NCBI GenBank assembly: GCA_034008185.1
Contig: CM067085.1
Span: 54,494,602-54,558,601 of the forward strand
DNA: 64,000 nt
Reading direction: 5' to 3'
Source of the DNA: Gorsachius magnificus
Taxonomy: Eukaryota > Chordata > Aves > Pelecaniformes > Ardeidae
The notes under the pieces are model-generated. The model was not told the origin of the DNA. It saw only the letters and a program-made list of their open reading frames with translations, and made no database searches. Below, piece after piece: positions 34,401-49,400 of the stretch (the stretch's first letter is position 1; each line of letters begins with the position of its first letter). Made by a program: the position numbers and the translations under genes.

Positions 34401-37400
34401 TGCACTTGGCCTTGTTGAACCTCATGAGGTTCACACAGGCCCACCTCTCCAGCCTGTCCAGGTCTCTCTGGATGACATCCCGTCCTTCTGGTGTGTCAAC
34501 CGCACCACTCAGTTTGGTGTCGTCTGCAAACTTGCTGAGGGTGCATTCGATCTCGCTGTCTGAGTCATTGATTAATATATTAAACAGCACCGGTCCCAGT
34601 ACAGACCCCTGAGGGACACCACTCGTCACCGGTCTCCATCCGGACATCGAGCCATTGACCACTACCCTCTGGATGCAGCCATCCAGACAGTTCCTTATCC
34701 ACCGAACAGTCCACCCATCAAATCCATAGCTCTGCAATTTAGAGAGAAGGATGTTGTGGGGGACCATGTCAAAGGCTTTGCAGAAGTCCAGATAGATGAC
34801 ATCCATTGGTTTTCCCTTGTCCACTGATGCTGTCACACCATCATAGAAAGACACTGGGTTCGTCAGGCAGGACTTGCCCTTGGTGAAGCCATGCTGGCTA
34901 TCTTGAATTATCTCCCTGGCCTCCATGTGCCTTAGCATAGCTTCTATGATCTTCCCAGGCACAGAGGTGAGACTAACAGGTCGGTAGTTCCCGGGGTCTT
35001 CCTTTCTAACCTTTTTGAAAATGGGCACAATGTTTCCCTTTTTCCAGTCCCCAGGGACTTCACCTGACTGCCATGACTTTTCAAATATCATGGAGAGTGG
35101 CTTGGCGACTACATCGGCCAATTCCCTCAGGACTCTGGGATGCGTCTCATCAGGTCCCATGGACTTATGTGCGTTCAGGTTCCTCAGGTGGTCACGAACC
35201 TGATCTTCTTCTACAGCAGGAAGGGTTTTGCCCTCCCGGTCCCCCTCATGCCATCCATCAACTCAGGTGGGGTGAGGAGAGAGGTTCCCAGTGAAGACTG
35301 AGGCAAAAAAGTTGTTGAGTACCTCAGCCTTCTCCTCATCTGCTGTTACCAGCTTGCCAGTCTCGCTCATCAGCGGGGGTACGCTTTCTTTAACCATCCT
35401 TTTCCGGCTGATATACCTGTAGAAACCCTTCTTGTTATTCTTTGCATCCCTAGCCAAGTTTAGCTCCAGCTGAGCCTTGGCTTTCCTGACCCCATTCCTA
35501 CACAACCGGACCGCGTCCCTATACTCTTCCCAGGATGCCTGTCCCTGCTTCCACTGCCTGTGCAGTTCCCTCTTCCTCCTTAGTTTGACAAGCATCTCTT
35601 GTCTCAACCATGCTGGTCTCTTCCCTTCTTTGCCTGATTTCTTACACCTGGCGCTCTGTGGATCACTTCCTTAAAGATCTGCCAGCTCTGTTCTGTTCCC
35701 CTGTCCCTGAGGACCGTTTCCCAGGGAGTCCTTCCGACTATCTCCTTGAGGAGCTGGAAGTTTGCTTTTCTAAAATTCAGGGTCCTGACTATACTCTTCA
35801 TTCTTCCCATTTCCCTCTGGAGCGTGAGCTCTACCAGCACATGATCACTGCAACCCAAGCTGCCTCTGATCTTGACATTTCTGACGAGCTCACTTGCATT
35901 GGTGACCACCAGGTCCAGTATCGCATCCCCTCGGGTAGGGGTGTCTATTACCTGGCTTAAGAAGTTGTCCTCAATGCATTCGAGAAACCTGCTGGATTGC
36001 CTACAGCTTGCCGTGTTGGTTTTCCAGCAGATGTCAGGGTGGTTGAAGTCCCCCAGCAGGACGAGAGCCTGCGAGCACGAAGCCTCCCGGAGTTGGAGGA
36101 AGAACGCTTCGTCAGTCGGCTCCTCTTGATCTGGCGGCCTGTAGTAGACACCAGCCACCAGGTTCCCTTTGTTGCCTCTCTCTCTGATTCTTATCCATAA
36201 GCTTTTGACCTGCTCATGGCTATTCTTCAGGGCCAGCTCTTCACACTCTAACGATTTCTTGATGTAAAGGGCAACGCCTCCATCCCTCCTTCCTCGCCTG
36301 TCCCTTCTGAACAGCCTGTAGCCATCAATAGCTACATTCCAGTCGTGGGATTCATCCCACCAAGTTTCCGTAATGGCGATCAGGTCGTAGCTTTCTAGCA
36401 GCACGATAGCTTCCAACTCCTCTTGTTTGTTTCCCATGCTGCGTGCGTTTGTATAGAGGCATTTCATATGAGCTGTCGGCCTCATCACCTTCATAGGAGA
36501 ACACCCCTCATTTACTTTGAGGTGTTTCACGGGCTTTTCCTTGTTGGCTCCTACTACCTCAGGAGCCTCCGGCTCACCTCCGCCAGACTTCAACTTTTCT
36601 GCAGTGCCCCTGGCACACTGCTGGGCAACAGGTTGAAGGCTCATACTAGCCCCCAGTCCCTCAAGATAGTGAAGATAGATAGTGAAGCATTCTAGTGTCA
36701 GTTTCCCAGATAGTTTAATTCTTTTTTCCACTTGATGCCATGATTTAACTAATCATCTGCTGGCTATGAGAGAGCTTTAGGTTTGCTGGAAATTACAAGG
36801 AAATGAAATTATCTGAAAAATGGAAAATGCTAAATTTCAACTAGCCTAGTAGCTTATTTTAGAATCTCCCCTGCTTTATCTACTGATTTTGAGATCATTA
36901 AAATCCAAATCAAAGTGCTGAAGTCTGTCTCATGGACCAATTTGCTATTGATGCTGTGCTCTGCCACACTTTCTACCTGGCACCCACAATCAGGTCATTG
37001 AAGAGTTCTCAAATAAGTTTCAAACAGTTTCCAAATGAAAATGTTTTTGTGAAGTCAAATGAAAAAAACCCTAAGTCTTGTTCCAGTAGGCATTTTTCTC
37101 AGCAAATAAAAATAAACAAAAATACATGGATTTTGTCTTTCTCAATTTCAGAGATTATCTGTGATGTGCCAAAAATTCTGCATGGACAGGTACGTTCTCC
37201 GAAGGAGGCTTACAAGGAATCTGAACAACTACAGTTTACCTGTGACGAAGGCTACAAATACGGTGAAAGAGCTGATGTAAAATGTACAGAATCAGGATGG
37301 AATCCAACCCCCTATTGCATAGGTTAGCCCTGTCTAAAGTTATTTTGCACATTTGCTGTGTTTGGAAGTAATTTCAGAGATTAGCAATGACAAAAGTTGG

Positions 37401-40400
37401 TTTATTCATAACAAAAGAAATCCGTCCACATCTGACCAATATCCCATGAAGATCTGGAAGGATTAAGTGTTAAAGGACCAAACAAGTGGGTAAGAGTTTT
37501 CCATGGAGTGCAGTAGGAAGGACAGCTCAGTCTTTTGTTACTGGAATGTAGTGAAATGGGTTCACAGAGCACCAATTGCCCCAGTATACTGCATAAGTGC
37601 GACTGATGCTAAAATGCTTCATGCAGCATTAGTAGCTGTTATTTTATTCCGTTGTTTATACGATTCTGAGGTAGTGGGGAGAACATAGGAAAAAGATCTC
37701 TTGAGTTAGAAAAAAAATCCTAATTTGGACAGATAGGAAGGATGAAGCTGAATCTCTTCCCCTGCTAGAAAATACGATGGAAATGTTTTGTCTAAGGAGT
37801 GGAAAAATCAGACACTTAAAAGAATGTTTAAGCAAGCAGGAAAAAAAAGCATTGATATGTGAGAAATTCAAAGTACAGAAGGAATCAGAAATTTTTAGTG
37901 GCATGGAAAAGTGAACATTTGAAACGAGCTTCTTGGAGAAGTGGTATGGTTTTTGAGGTCCCCTTGTCTTCAGATCAAGTCCCAATACCTTTTAAAGCAT
38001 GTTTGACATGAACATAACAGAAGTTTGCTTGACCCGCTGAACTGACCTCTGCCTTTTGTCCGAGTGTCCTGATGAGTCTTACTGTAGTTTGAGCAGACTG
38101 AGCACCTGACTGCTAGTCATGATATCCAGTCTTGAAATTGCCAGACTACTGGTTCTGATCAACCAGTTTGAACCAAAGAGGAACAATTCAAAGGTGATCC
38201 CTTTTTCACTGATGGACCTTCAGTAAGAAATTGTACTCTGCAAACTTTCAGAAACGTCTGGAAATTACAAAAGTGTCTTTCAAAGTCTGTTTCAAATTAA
38301 AATCCTGACTTAAGTTTGTAAGCTGCCTTTCAAGAGTTGTTCTGAAATAGTAAGATAGGGTTGTAGGAAGAAGAATCTGAAGTTGTCGTGGCCATTTCCA
38401 ACGGAGTTTGAGGAAATGACAAGTATTCCAATCTGAGAATGAGAAGTAGCCAGTCCATTGATGGCCATAAGTGTCTGAGCTGAAAATGACAATGGATTTG
38501 TAGTGCTGGATTATAGATAAAGCTGAAAAGAATAGTACTTTCTACACAGCCGTTATGGCAAGAACTGTGTACAACGTAGCTTTGAAGTTCAATAACCCTA
38601 AGAACCATGAGCATGAAGTGATGTATAAACTGAGGCCAAAGTAACATGGCATGCATGAATCCTGCCACTGTTCGTGACCCTTAGTCTACAATAAAGACAG
38701 CAATTTGTTCAATGTCATCAGAACTGTAATTGCACAACCACATTATCCATCGTGTTCAAACTTGCCATCAGAAGTTGTCTGAGACTCTCCACAAATTAAT
38801 GTGTTCACAATGCTGAAACTCCCTCTTGCTTTCTAACGCCCAAATGCCTTCTGAGCAGTTAAGATGAAAAATCCATAACTTTGGAGGCTAGTCCATTTGA
38901 CATCGCTCTCTGAGTCATGGATTTTACTTTAGTTTCATTCAGCTAGAATACTTGAAAACTATAACCTCCAAATCCCACAAACTGAAATATATATGTTATG
39001 ACCCAGCTGAAATAGTTTCATGTCAATTTAGGGGAAATCATTAGCGTCTTGACTTGTCTTCCAGAAATTGCCAAACACTTGAAACCAGAAAAAAATATTG
39101 GCAACAGGGCAACATCGTAGCATGTTATGTACCACCCACCTTCCTGGGATGCCTTCCAGAAAGTGCCCACTCCGTTCTTGACCTTGGTGCTTCAGGATTA
39201 GCAATGATACTAATTAATATGCATTGCCTATGGTTTAGCACCTTACAAGTGCCAAAACCCCCCATTCTTCCAGACACCGATATACTGAGCTCTGATTCTC
39301 GGGGCATATTCAGACAGTGGTTCTGGATCCTACTTGACTTGCCACTGAACCTAGATGATTCAGCAGTACATGCATACAGCTGATGGGCCCACCTGCGCTC
39401 CACAGCAGGACCAGCCTGATAACCTTGTTGTCATCCCCGACCAGCCCTGAGTGTGTTGGTGATATTTTCTGAATTGGAAGTAGAATACAAAAAACCCCCA
39501 AAAGACAGGCTCCGGTTTAGAAATAAAGTGTTTGCCTGGCTTCTCCAGGCATAAAGACGTCATGAGCTTCTTAGAATAGCATTCTCGTACTTTCTCAGTT
39601 GTTGCAATATTTCCAGCTTAAGTGCAAGATCCTAATCTTAATCACACAGCCTTTGGATGACCAGTTCCTAGTTAAGCATAGTTATTTCTCCATTTAGGAC
39701 CTGTCAGGGAACCTGCGCTCCCTTGGGACAGTGTCCATAAACCAGACCAGGGGAGCTGTGGCTAAGCCCAGCATAGGCCATTTTGGGCTCCAGCTGTGGA
39801 ATGAGCTACTGGAAAAGATTAGCCAAACTCAGTTAGATTACCTCTAGTTCTTGCTCCAACCGTTCTCTTTGCAATTAAGTTTTAATCTTCTAATTAGCAT
39901 GACAGCAGTAACAGCTGTCACTCTCCTCTTACATAACCAACCTTTCTCTCTTTATTTAGAAGCTCTATGCTCTCCTCCAAGAATTCCCAATGGGAACTTT
40001 AGACCTCGAGAAGACAGCTACGGAGTAGGTGATATAATCACAATACAGTGTAATCCTGGATATCATTTTAAAACACTCACTGGCAAAACCACAGCTGAAT
40101 GCACCAGGGATGGCTGGGTACCTGATCCAGGTTGTGTCCGTAAGTAACTCTCATGAATGAAGAGATGATACGTAGCATTGCTGGAAATATCTTGGTGAAC
40201 AAGAGCTCAGGAGAAAAACTTAAGAAGCATGAGAACTTACGAGTTGCTTGTTCATTGTGTTTCTTCATGACGTAAAGCTTAATTTGACAGTTTAGAAAAA
40301 TCACCTATTGAAACAATGGTATACTCTACATTTACATTATGTTTATAAACACAGGTATTATCTATGACTGTCTTTGTGAAAGTAGGTATTAAAAAGTGCC

Positions 40401-43400
40401 GTTGTCAGCTCCCTGTCAGGAAGGTTTGTGGTCCACCTGAGGTGTAGCATGCCAGTCCAGGTAAGAGGACATAGTGAGCGTTAAAGTATCCAAACCAAAA
40501 CAAAACATAGGTAATGGTTGAGTGTTGGTATATTATGAACAATCACAGTTTTCTTCTACCTATTATAACCTGTCAAATAAGAAACCAAGCTAGTCTTGAA
40601 TGTTTATGAGTTCTTTCTTGGCTTAAGCTTCCCCTAACTACAAGGATAGGATTGCCCAGTAGGCACAGCATTAACAAATAAATAAATAAAATATTAATTA
40701 ATTTCATAGTCTAGCACTCTTTGATCTTTGGTCACTGCAAAGAAAAAAAAAACAAACTCAGAAAACAGGGTGTAAGAGAAGCCCTGCTGAAATCACTCTT
40801 ATAAATGAACTATTCCCGAGAAGTACGCTGCTGGTATCTGGATTACTCTTTTCTCTATGTACGTGTGGGTTCTAAAATTCAGGTATCATTCTGGGACCAC
40901 CTCTCTTATTATTGAATGGTGTGTCCAGTGGGTGAGCTCCCCTGCCCCAGCATGTAGGCTCCGGGTCAGAGCATTTCAGGAGGACCCCACCTGCCATGGC
41001 CAAGTAGGACACCCTACTTGGTAAACTTGAATGAAAGGTTCTGGGAATCTCCTTCTACCCTTGACTTGTCCCTGAAAAGGGTCAGTTCTTCTGAGGAACT
41101 GAGAGAAGAGAAGAAAAACACTATTGTTTTAAAATAAAAATGACAAGAGCTAGGAAGAGCTTTTGGTGCAGAATCCGAGAACTTACAGATGAAAATGGTG
41201 ACAGGAGTCATCTCAATTTTGAGTCAACAGTCCAGCGCCTGGATCTGAGCTAGCTGTCTGGGCTCCTGTCATGCTCAGTATCATAAATCTAGTCAAGACA
41301 CTCTACAAAAACAGTGTCATCTCACCATAGAAGAAATACTTACGTTTTGGTCTCGTGAATCAGCCTTTGGAGTCCACTGAGTATCTTGGCTGGATTTCTG
41401 TTGGTTGCAATGCAAACGGGGGGAACCATGCTGGGTATAGGCAACGACAAAGACACCAGAAGCAGAGTGCGGTTGTTCCTGCCCTCCTTAGGATCTGCTG
41501 AGGTGTGCAGTCCTGACTGTGTCGGTTTCAGGAAACACTCAGGTGATGAAGCTGCACGCGAATGAATTGCGTCCTGAGCTTTTTGTCACGCACGTGTTGA
41601 TACTGTTGCTGTTAATTCTATTTCAAGAGAAACCGTGTGACTACCCAGCTATAGAAAATGGCAAGTTAAGCAGATATATGGAGTTCTACAAAAACCATTA
41701 TTTTCCAATGAGGTTTGGGCAACATACTGATTACTGCTGCAATGATGGTTATTCAACCCCGAGTGGAGAACACTGCGTTCAAATCACCTGTTCTGAAAGG
41801 GGCTGGTCTCCGGAGCCAAAATGCCTCAGTAAGTACATTTCCGCTATGTGCTCAATTCTATTACAATCATCAAAGGTCTGTGCAGCCGGAATTGTGGCAA
41901 TGGAGCACCAGAACAGCTTGTTAAAGTAGAACTGCTTTAGTTGACCCCTGGAAGTGTGCCCAGGCTGTCGTCCTATCTGCAGAGTTCCAACGGTCCGTTG
42001 GTAAGGGACACTCTGAAGTGAGTAAGGCTGAAACGATGCTTTTGACTTTTGGAGATTCTTTACTCCTGACACTGTCCATGAGATTAAGAAATACATAGGA
42101 AATGCTCCTCTGCTCTGGCTTCTGGGTCACATGCATGCATCTGCTTTCACCTGCACGCACGGTTGCACATGCAAACGGAGAGTTTCTACTCTCTGTAAAC
42201 ATACTCTTCCTTCCGTGGCTTGGGCACTTTGTCTAGAGGTTCCTCTCTGAGATCCGTTGCCTGGTCCCTTTGGATAACATTTGGAACGGAGAAGGTAGCC
42301 CATTCTTGCAAGAAGGCGAAAGTGAGCATGGCGTGAGCAAGAGATCCAGATACACTGACTCAGGGGTTGAACTCTAGAAGATAGATTTAAAGCAGCAAGC
42401 TGAGGCCTCCGCTCCTCACAGACATCCTCAGTCTGACATGAACGTCTTTTGGGAGTAGAAGGATGCAGCAAGGTGCTAGGAGGCCCTTTGTTAATGACAG
42501 TCTTCCTAAGAATTAATATACCTCAGCTCTCGCTGTACAAATTACTGTGGTTAAATGTACTTACCTTCCTTCTCTAGAAAAATGTCAAGTCAGGCAGCTG
42601 GAAAATGGTTATTTCTCACGTAGCTGGAAGACATTTTACAAGGAAGGTGAAAGAGTCAGCTATGTCTGCAACGATGACTATTATGCTGAACATGAAGGTG
42701 GAGAAGTCACATGCACAAAGGATGACTGGTCACCTCCTCCAAGATGTATCCGAAAAAGTGAGTGTGCTTGTATTTTGTTGAGGTTTCTAGCTAAAACCAA
42801 TAAATCCATCATCACATCACCTACACTAGTGCATCGCCGCTGCTTAGTAACTCTAAGTCAAGGTGCTCTACAGCTGAAAGATGAGAATGCCGTGATTCTC
42901 TCAACTGGCTCATGCAGCTCTCACATCCCTATACGCTGCTGAGGTCAGTCCCTCTAGAAATGTGCAGGATGCAATGCTGTAAAATGTCCACACGTGGCTC
43001 GGTCAGCTTTCCTAGAACGTAAGCTCTGGGGTGGGAGTCATAGTCCCTTTGTCTTCAGTAGTGAAATCTGGTTATAACATAGCTGTGCAGTAACGTAATC
43101 GCTCCCCTTGCGCAGCCTATCTGTAATTTCTTGTCTCCTTTCAGCCTCTCGCTATGCCACCCGAGCCCAGTTTCTCTTGCTTCCTTTCCAGTTGGCATCT
43201 GATGCTGGAAGGGGGGAGGACCAGAAAAGTTACCTCTCCTGACTCCTTTTTCCAGCTTTTGTTCCTGCCCTGCACCAAGGCTGAAATTGCTAGAAAGTCT
43301 CACAAGAACTTGAAATGCTTTAGATAATGATTTCATATGGAAAAAAGAAAGAATTCAACCAAACTTTTCTTAGACTGTAAAAATATCTTTTTAGGAAACA

Positions 43401-46400
43401 ATTCCACCCTGACAGAGACACCGACCATAGAATGTTTTGGACCGCCACCCACTGAGACTCTTACATAGCAAGGAGCAAGCAAAATAACATTTTAGGATTC
43501 CTAGTGTTAGGGAATTGTGGGCATTACTGGTATAAATACCAAAAATTTGGTGTGAAATTTAAACTTTTGAAGCCGTTGCATGAAAGTAGCATTAACTCTG
43601 CTCCCGGCATTCAAACACATCCTCTAGTGTTCCTCAAAGTCTTCTTCCCCCCCCATCTTTATTTACTCGACTCTCTGATGCACAGATATTGCTATTTGTT
43701 GTAGTGTTAATTTCTTGAAGTGAAGAAACTCCTTCAGAGAATAATTTATTAGTCAAGAATTTAGCATACTAGAGATGTTTTCTTTCAGAATACCATACGG
43801 TAACATCCAACCAAGATAACTGATTTCCATCTGCTTAGACTGGCTTAAACAATGTATTCCAAGTGATGTGAAATCAGTTACAACATTGGGTCCGTCTGCA
43901 CTAGTGGTTTGGTGTGGAAGAAGGGGTCCTGTGGCACAGATTTGCTTTAGTCCTGCAGGACGTGCACTCCAAATGATTTCTCTTTGGTAGAACTGAGGCG
44001 GTACCTGCACACCATGGTGATCTCTGGCGTGCCCCCCTTGCGCTATGGGCAGAACGTCCTCTTTATGCATGCAGAGTGCGGTGCACACCCAGCATGGATT
44101 TAATTTCTAGTGAAGACCAGACGTGGACATACAGTTTTGGAAGCTTACAGGATTGCTGCAAATCAAACCCCTGTCCATCCTGGTTTGTGCTGCACAAGCT
44201 GGTAACTGTGAAATTTAGATTTTCACTTCCCCTGGAAAAGAGTTCAATGCAGAAGAAAAAATCATTTGCTCTTTAAAATGTTGTGAATCCTACTGCTGTT
44301 TCATTTGTCCTCCTTCTTCTATATGTTATAAGCATGTAGTTTATCCGTGTTTCACTTGGAAGCAATTCTCTCTTTCAGAAAGATGCCGGAAAATCAATTT
44401 TGACAATGGTTATTTCACCTTGGAAAAGAAAACATTTAGTTTACAGGAGAAGGCCACCTATGTTTGTCAAACTGGCTTTGTAACTCCAGAAGGACAAGAA
44501 ACAAGAGAGATACAGTGTCAAGAGAATGGCTGGACTCCACCTCCAAAGTGTATCAGTGAGTAGCATAGAGGCTTCAGTGCTCCCTGTTATTGTCACTGAC
44601 ACAGACACCATGCCCTATGTACTCAGATTTTTGTCATCTAGATTGGTAGAGTTTTCTTACTGGGCAGAGGTTGACTCAAATAGAGGACTGATTCCCCAGA
44701 GATTAAGCTTTCTGGGGCTCTAAGAAACATATATAGAAAACATAAAGGAAGTAAGGAAGGCAGAAAGATATCTACTATCTTCTAGGTAACATATCTTTTT
44801 GGACCTCTAGCACGAAGTAGGTGATAATCATTTATCTCTCCAGTGATTCTTACCTGAAACAAGGTACATATTCCCAAATTTACTCCCAATTCTTGCACCT
44901 TTCATACTTGTGAGGGAAGATTTATGAAGAAATGCCTGTGAACAAAGGAATTCTGCCAAGAACTTTCTTTAAATGTGTCCAAACTAGAGAAAAATGGGGT
45001 TCATTATTTGGAAAGATGCATAAAAAGCACTATGCATATGTCTACCCTGGTGTTAGAAAGTACATTTTTGAAAAAACACCGGAGTGCTTTTTCCTGAAAA
45101 CACCTCCATACTATTGTTGCCTTTTTCCTCTTAGAAGTTCCTTCCTCTCCTGAACAGGGGTGTAGGGTAGTAAAAGAAAAGACTTAATCTTCCAGTGTTA
45201 TGATACTGAGTCTTGTAGCACTGACCAGCTTTCGCTGATATTTTATCTTGTCCTTTTATTTCTGGCTGCCTTTACCTAGGATTTTTTGCCTTTTTTTCTG
45301 ACCCCCTCACAAGTGACCATGGGATACAGGAGTACCAACTATTTGCTGTGACACCACTAATAATAATAGGTAGTAGAAGGGAAAGGAATTGAATCTAAGG
45401 AAGAAATATTTATGCTAGATATTACTTCTATACACATAGTTCTGAAGATTAATTCAGTAGACATTATGTCCATATGCTACATCTGATATTCTACATTCAT
45501 ATTCTGGCAATGCAGAATTTTTAATGTTTCAAATGTACTGAGTAGTTCAGTATACTAGCACGCACTAAAGCCCGTACAGAAATGATGGTTCCAAAGAACA
45601 GTGTTTCTGGATCACAAAATGCTCTAACTTTGTTTTATTCTACAGGATCATGTAGAACAACTCATTTGGATATTTTGACTTACCACGCAAATAAAACTGT
45701 GTTCATGCCTGAAGATACACTTGAGTATGCATGTTTGGAGGGATATCAGACTGAAAATAATTTAACAATTGGTACCGCAAGGTGTGGCCTAAATGGTGAA
45801 TGGAGTCCAACGCCCCAGTGTCTTGGTGAATATTGTTGTGTTTGCTAATTGGTGTAACTCTGTATACACTTTGTGAAGCTTTTTTCTTTACAACTTCCTT
45901 TGCATTTGTTCTAATCATTAGTAGTTCATATACTTTTTGTAGGCTGTACACTGTATGTTAAAATATTTTATCTTTATAGCAATAGAATGTGAAACGCCGA
46001 GATTGCTCAATGGAGATTTTTCTCCCAAGAAGGATAAATACCGCAGTGGAGATGTTGTGAAATTTACCTGCGCAAACAGTTACGTGAGAGTGGGCCCTGC
46101 CTCTACTCAGTGCTATTACTTTGGATGGTTTCCATCACCACCAGTGTGTAAAGGTAATTCTGTTAACTTTATTGTAGTAGGAAAGATATAAAAATGCCTG
46201 GGTCCTGAAGACTTCTGTGGACACCTTCTATAAGCCAGTCTTGCTCCCAAGAACAATTATCCCGTCTTTGTCTCTAAAAGGGCAGGAAGCCATCCTCTTC
46301 AGATCATTTCATAGTGTTTTGCTATTTTATGTGAAAGATTCTGAACAGTTGAACTTTCAGTGTTGAACTTTCTGCTAGCTTTAGTTATGCGGATTGGAGT

Positions 46401-49400
46401 TCTGCAATAACTGAAAGTGAGCTGGTAAGTGGCTTGCGCAAAATTTCACTCGGGTTATTGACTGTAATGTATGAAAAATTATTTATTATTCAAAAAGGCA
46501 TAAATAATGTGCACAATGGCAGCCAGGACTGATTAATTTGAGTAATGTCCTCTCTCACTCTATCTATGTCCACTAATGTTTTGCTACTGCTTAATGTTGA
46601 TGCCCATCAGATGTTGCACCCTGTGTTCCTTTTTCTGATCACATTACATTGAAGAAAAAAAATGGGTTTGGAGATCACACAGAGCTGGACCCAAGCAAAA
46701 GAAACTCAGTGAAGGGTTTTCCCTGTGAAATTGATGAACAAGCTCATGCAGAAGAGAAGATATATGCCCTCATTCTTCTCATCCTTTTTAAGACAGAGCA
46801 CAACTTAGTGGCATCTGGAAAGAGTTTATTTTGCTGGTGCTTTGTCCTTTCATGAGGCATCTTGAGAAGATGAAGGGACCTCATATTTCTTATCTCCTTT
46901 CCTTCCCACTTGATCCATTTCCCTGTTGTCTTCCATGCTCTCATCCTTCTTTTTGCTCACTGTCTTTTGCATTTAAGACCAAGTATATTTCATATAGTTG
47001 GTTCTTTAGCTCAGGAACATTTTAAGCTCCCTTAACAGGAGTTCCATTCACTCCACCAGAAGTGAACTCTTTTAATATACATTACATATCACTTGCTGGG
47101 TGATTTTTATAATGTAGGTTGTTACTACTTGCAGAATTTCACTTTTTTTTTTTTTTTTAAGAATACTGAAGTTGTCATCCATCTAACATTTTTTCCCTCT
47201 TAAAACTGGGTTGGTTTTATCAACCACTGCTTTTATCATGGCAGGAAATTGACAGCGCATGGAAGTAAGAGAGTAGAGTGAGCCAGGGTCACGCATATCT
47301 GTTTGTGATCTCCAGCCCAACGCGAATCCAGATATTCAAAGGCATAAACCAGTGACCTGTTTAACCTGTTCTACTGATTTTTCTTAGCTTTAAACAACAA
47401 ATTCAATTTATTTTATCTTGCAGTTAACATATAACTGTGCTAAAAACGCTGAGTTCAGAGCATAGATTTGATGTCTTGATTTCAGTGAATGCCAGAGGCT
47501 GTGGACCTCCACCTGAGATTACCAATGGAGGTGTTGCTGGTGACTTTGTGGAAGAGTATCGGCATGGAGACAGAAAGCAATATGAATGCAACACTGAATT
47601 TAAATTGGTTGGATCAAAGGAAATAGAATGTGTGGATGGAAAATGGTCATCTCCTCCCTCTTGCATTGGTAATCGATATAAATGTTACTTGTGAGAAGTC
47701 TATAATTCACTGCAGGCTAATACTTCACAGATCTTTTCACTATTAAAATTACATATTCGCAGGTCTAGCATGTTTTGTTCAAAGTTATCTTATGGATGAA
47801 AAGTAAACACACGCTGTATGTAAAGCCAGAATTTTATTAGTAGTATAATTGAAATTTTAAAAGTCCAATAAAAGAATTTTTGTGAGTCCAGAACAAATTA
47901 TTGTAGAAAGAGAAAGAAAATAAATACCTAATATATAAAGAATCATTATAAATATATAAATAATACAGAATATCTAAGTAATACAAATACTCTATAATAT
48001 ATAATTACAGTTGTTAGACACACACTTTCTCTTGTTTACCCTTTTTCTGGTGTTACGCTCACCCTTCCACTGCCCCTTTGTGTCCTAAAGTCAATGGTTT
48101 CAGTCTGGTGTGTTTTGGAGGGACGTAGCAGCATGTTATCAGTATCTCAAGTCATTCACTGGGAGGAATAAGATGTTGGTGCTGACGATTTCCTCCTGAC
48201 AGGATCTCCTTGGGGTAATTTTTAGGTTTGCTAGCATGTTTTTATGCTTTGCCCTTTTTTTCTGGTCTACAAGTTCCGAATTAGGTATGTTAAGTGTGTT
48301 TTAAATATATTAGATACTTGTTCTTTGTATTACCCCTAAACCCAGTTTTTATTAGCTCCAAGTCTAACCTGGCCTTTTGTGAGCTATTCATAGCCTTGGG
48401 GTGCCAGGCTATGCCCTGTCTCTTACCATCCCGTGCCTCTACTCTGCCACACCCAACCTTTGTCCCCACTTCTCAAAGACTCTGTTATCATACCTTCCCT
48501 ATATTCACCTGCATCATTATATTAGCATCACAATTACTCACTCTACAAGACTAAAAACTTGTTGCTACTATGTATGTAAAACTATGGTTAGGCTGTACAG
48601 AGATAACCAAAAGTAAAATAAAGAGCTATAGCCCGGTCACTAGAAAAATTGCTTTCACAGCTGAAACAAGTAAAATCAAGACTGCAGGCAGGTCAGGACA
48701 GGTTCTGACAAAGTAAGCATGATAAGCCTCCATCCTGAGGCCTTGCAAGCTCGGTACAAACTGTGGCCTCTTTCTAGCAATGGCAATACTGTACATTACT
48801 GGGACACGGGGCTACAAACACGATAACTATGAATGCATTATGTATGTTGCTGTCTTCTCTAGGCTGAAGTCAGACATGTCCAGCAGTTTTGTATGGTCCT
48901 GATATTGAAATGGTGAATAGTTCTACAGTCAAGTCTCCTGCCTAAGCACATGCACCCACTTTCTGTGCATGTCATTAGGTAGTGTACCTCAAACCTGAGC
49001 GTATGAATGTCAATGACAGGAGTTAAAAAATACTTGTGCAAAACTACTATTTGTTTGTTGAGACAGTGTCTCAGAGTTGAAGTAGAATTCAGCAAATACA
49101 GGAAATAATTCAGGGAGTTCCTATGGCGCAGGATTATCTAACAGCAGAACCAATAAATGGTGGGGTTTTATGGACTGGCTTACTCTGTCCCTATATATAT
49201 ACATTCTGACATGTCTTCCATGAGCAACACTGATGGTTTAAAAAAGTACAGCATGGAGCTTGCATCTTTTCAATCCTTGATCCAGTAAGATTAGTTTTGG
49301 TGCACAGGCTTGAAAGAAAAGTGGTCCAAAGTTGATTGCAGAGTTGTTCAAATTAAATTTTTGAGTTTATGATAGGTCTTCATTCTCCCACATTAGGAAC

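Larger units (their letters stand above)
33633..36735 (-). mobile_element. Near-complete CR1 LINE (ORF2 region), antisense in CFH intron 5
   Basis: About 3.1 kb of chicken-repeat-1 family LINE. The 3' end at 33633 carries three 8-bp ATAGAATC/G units (reverse complement of the CR1 3' repeat). Reading minus from about 36731 come an endonuclease domain, a linker and a reverse transcriptase, each largely open but separated by frame breaks. ORF1 and the 5' end are missing, so it is 5'-truncated, as usual for CR1. Little decay suggests a fairly recent insertion. The exact 5' junction is uncertain. Confidence 0.93.

Noticed and set aside
34054..34563. A 169-codon plus-strand ORF in CFH intron 5
   Set aside because: It is the antisense of the CR1 reverse transcriptase on the minus strand.
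42758..42942. Read-through of exon 9 as an FHL-1-type short C terminus after CCP7
   Set aside because: The mammalian FHL-1 isoform uses a separate exon with a four-residue tail. Here the read-through would add over 50 unrelated residues after a good splice donor, and no independent terminal exon was recognised.
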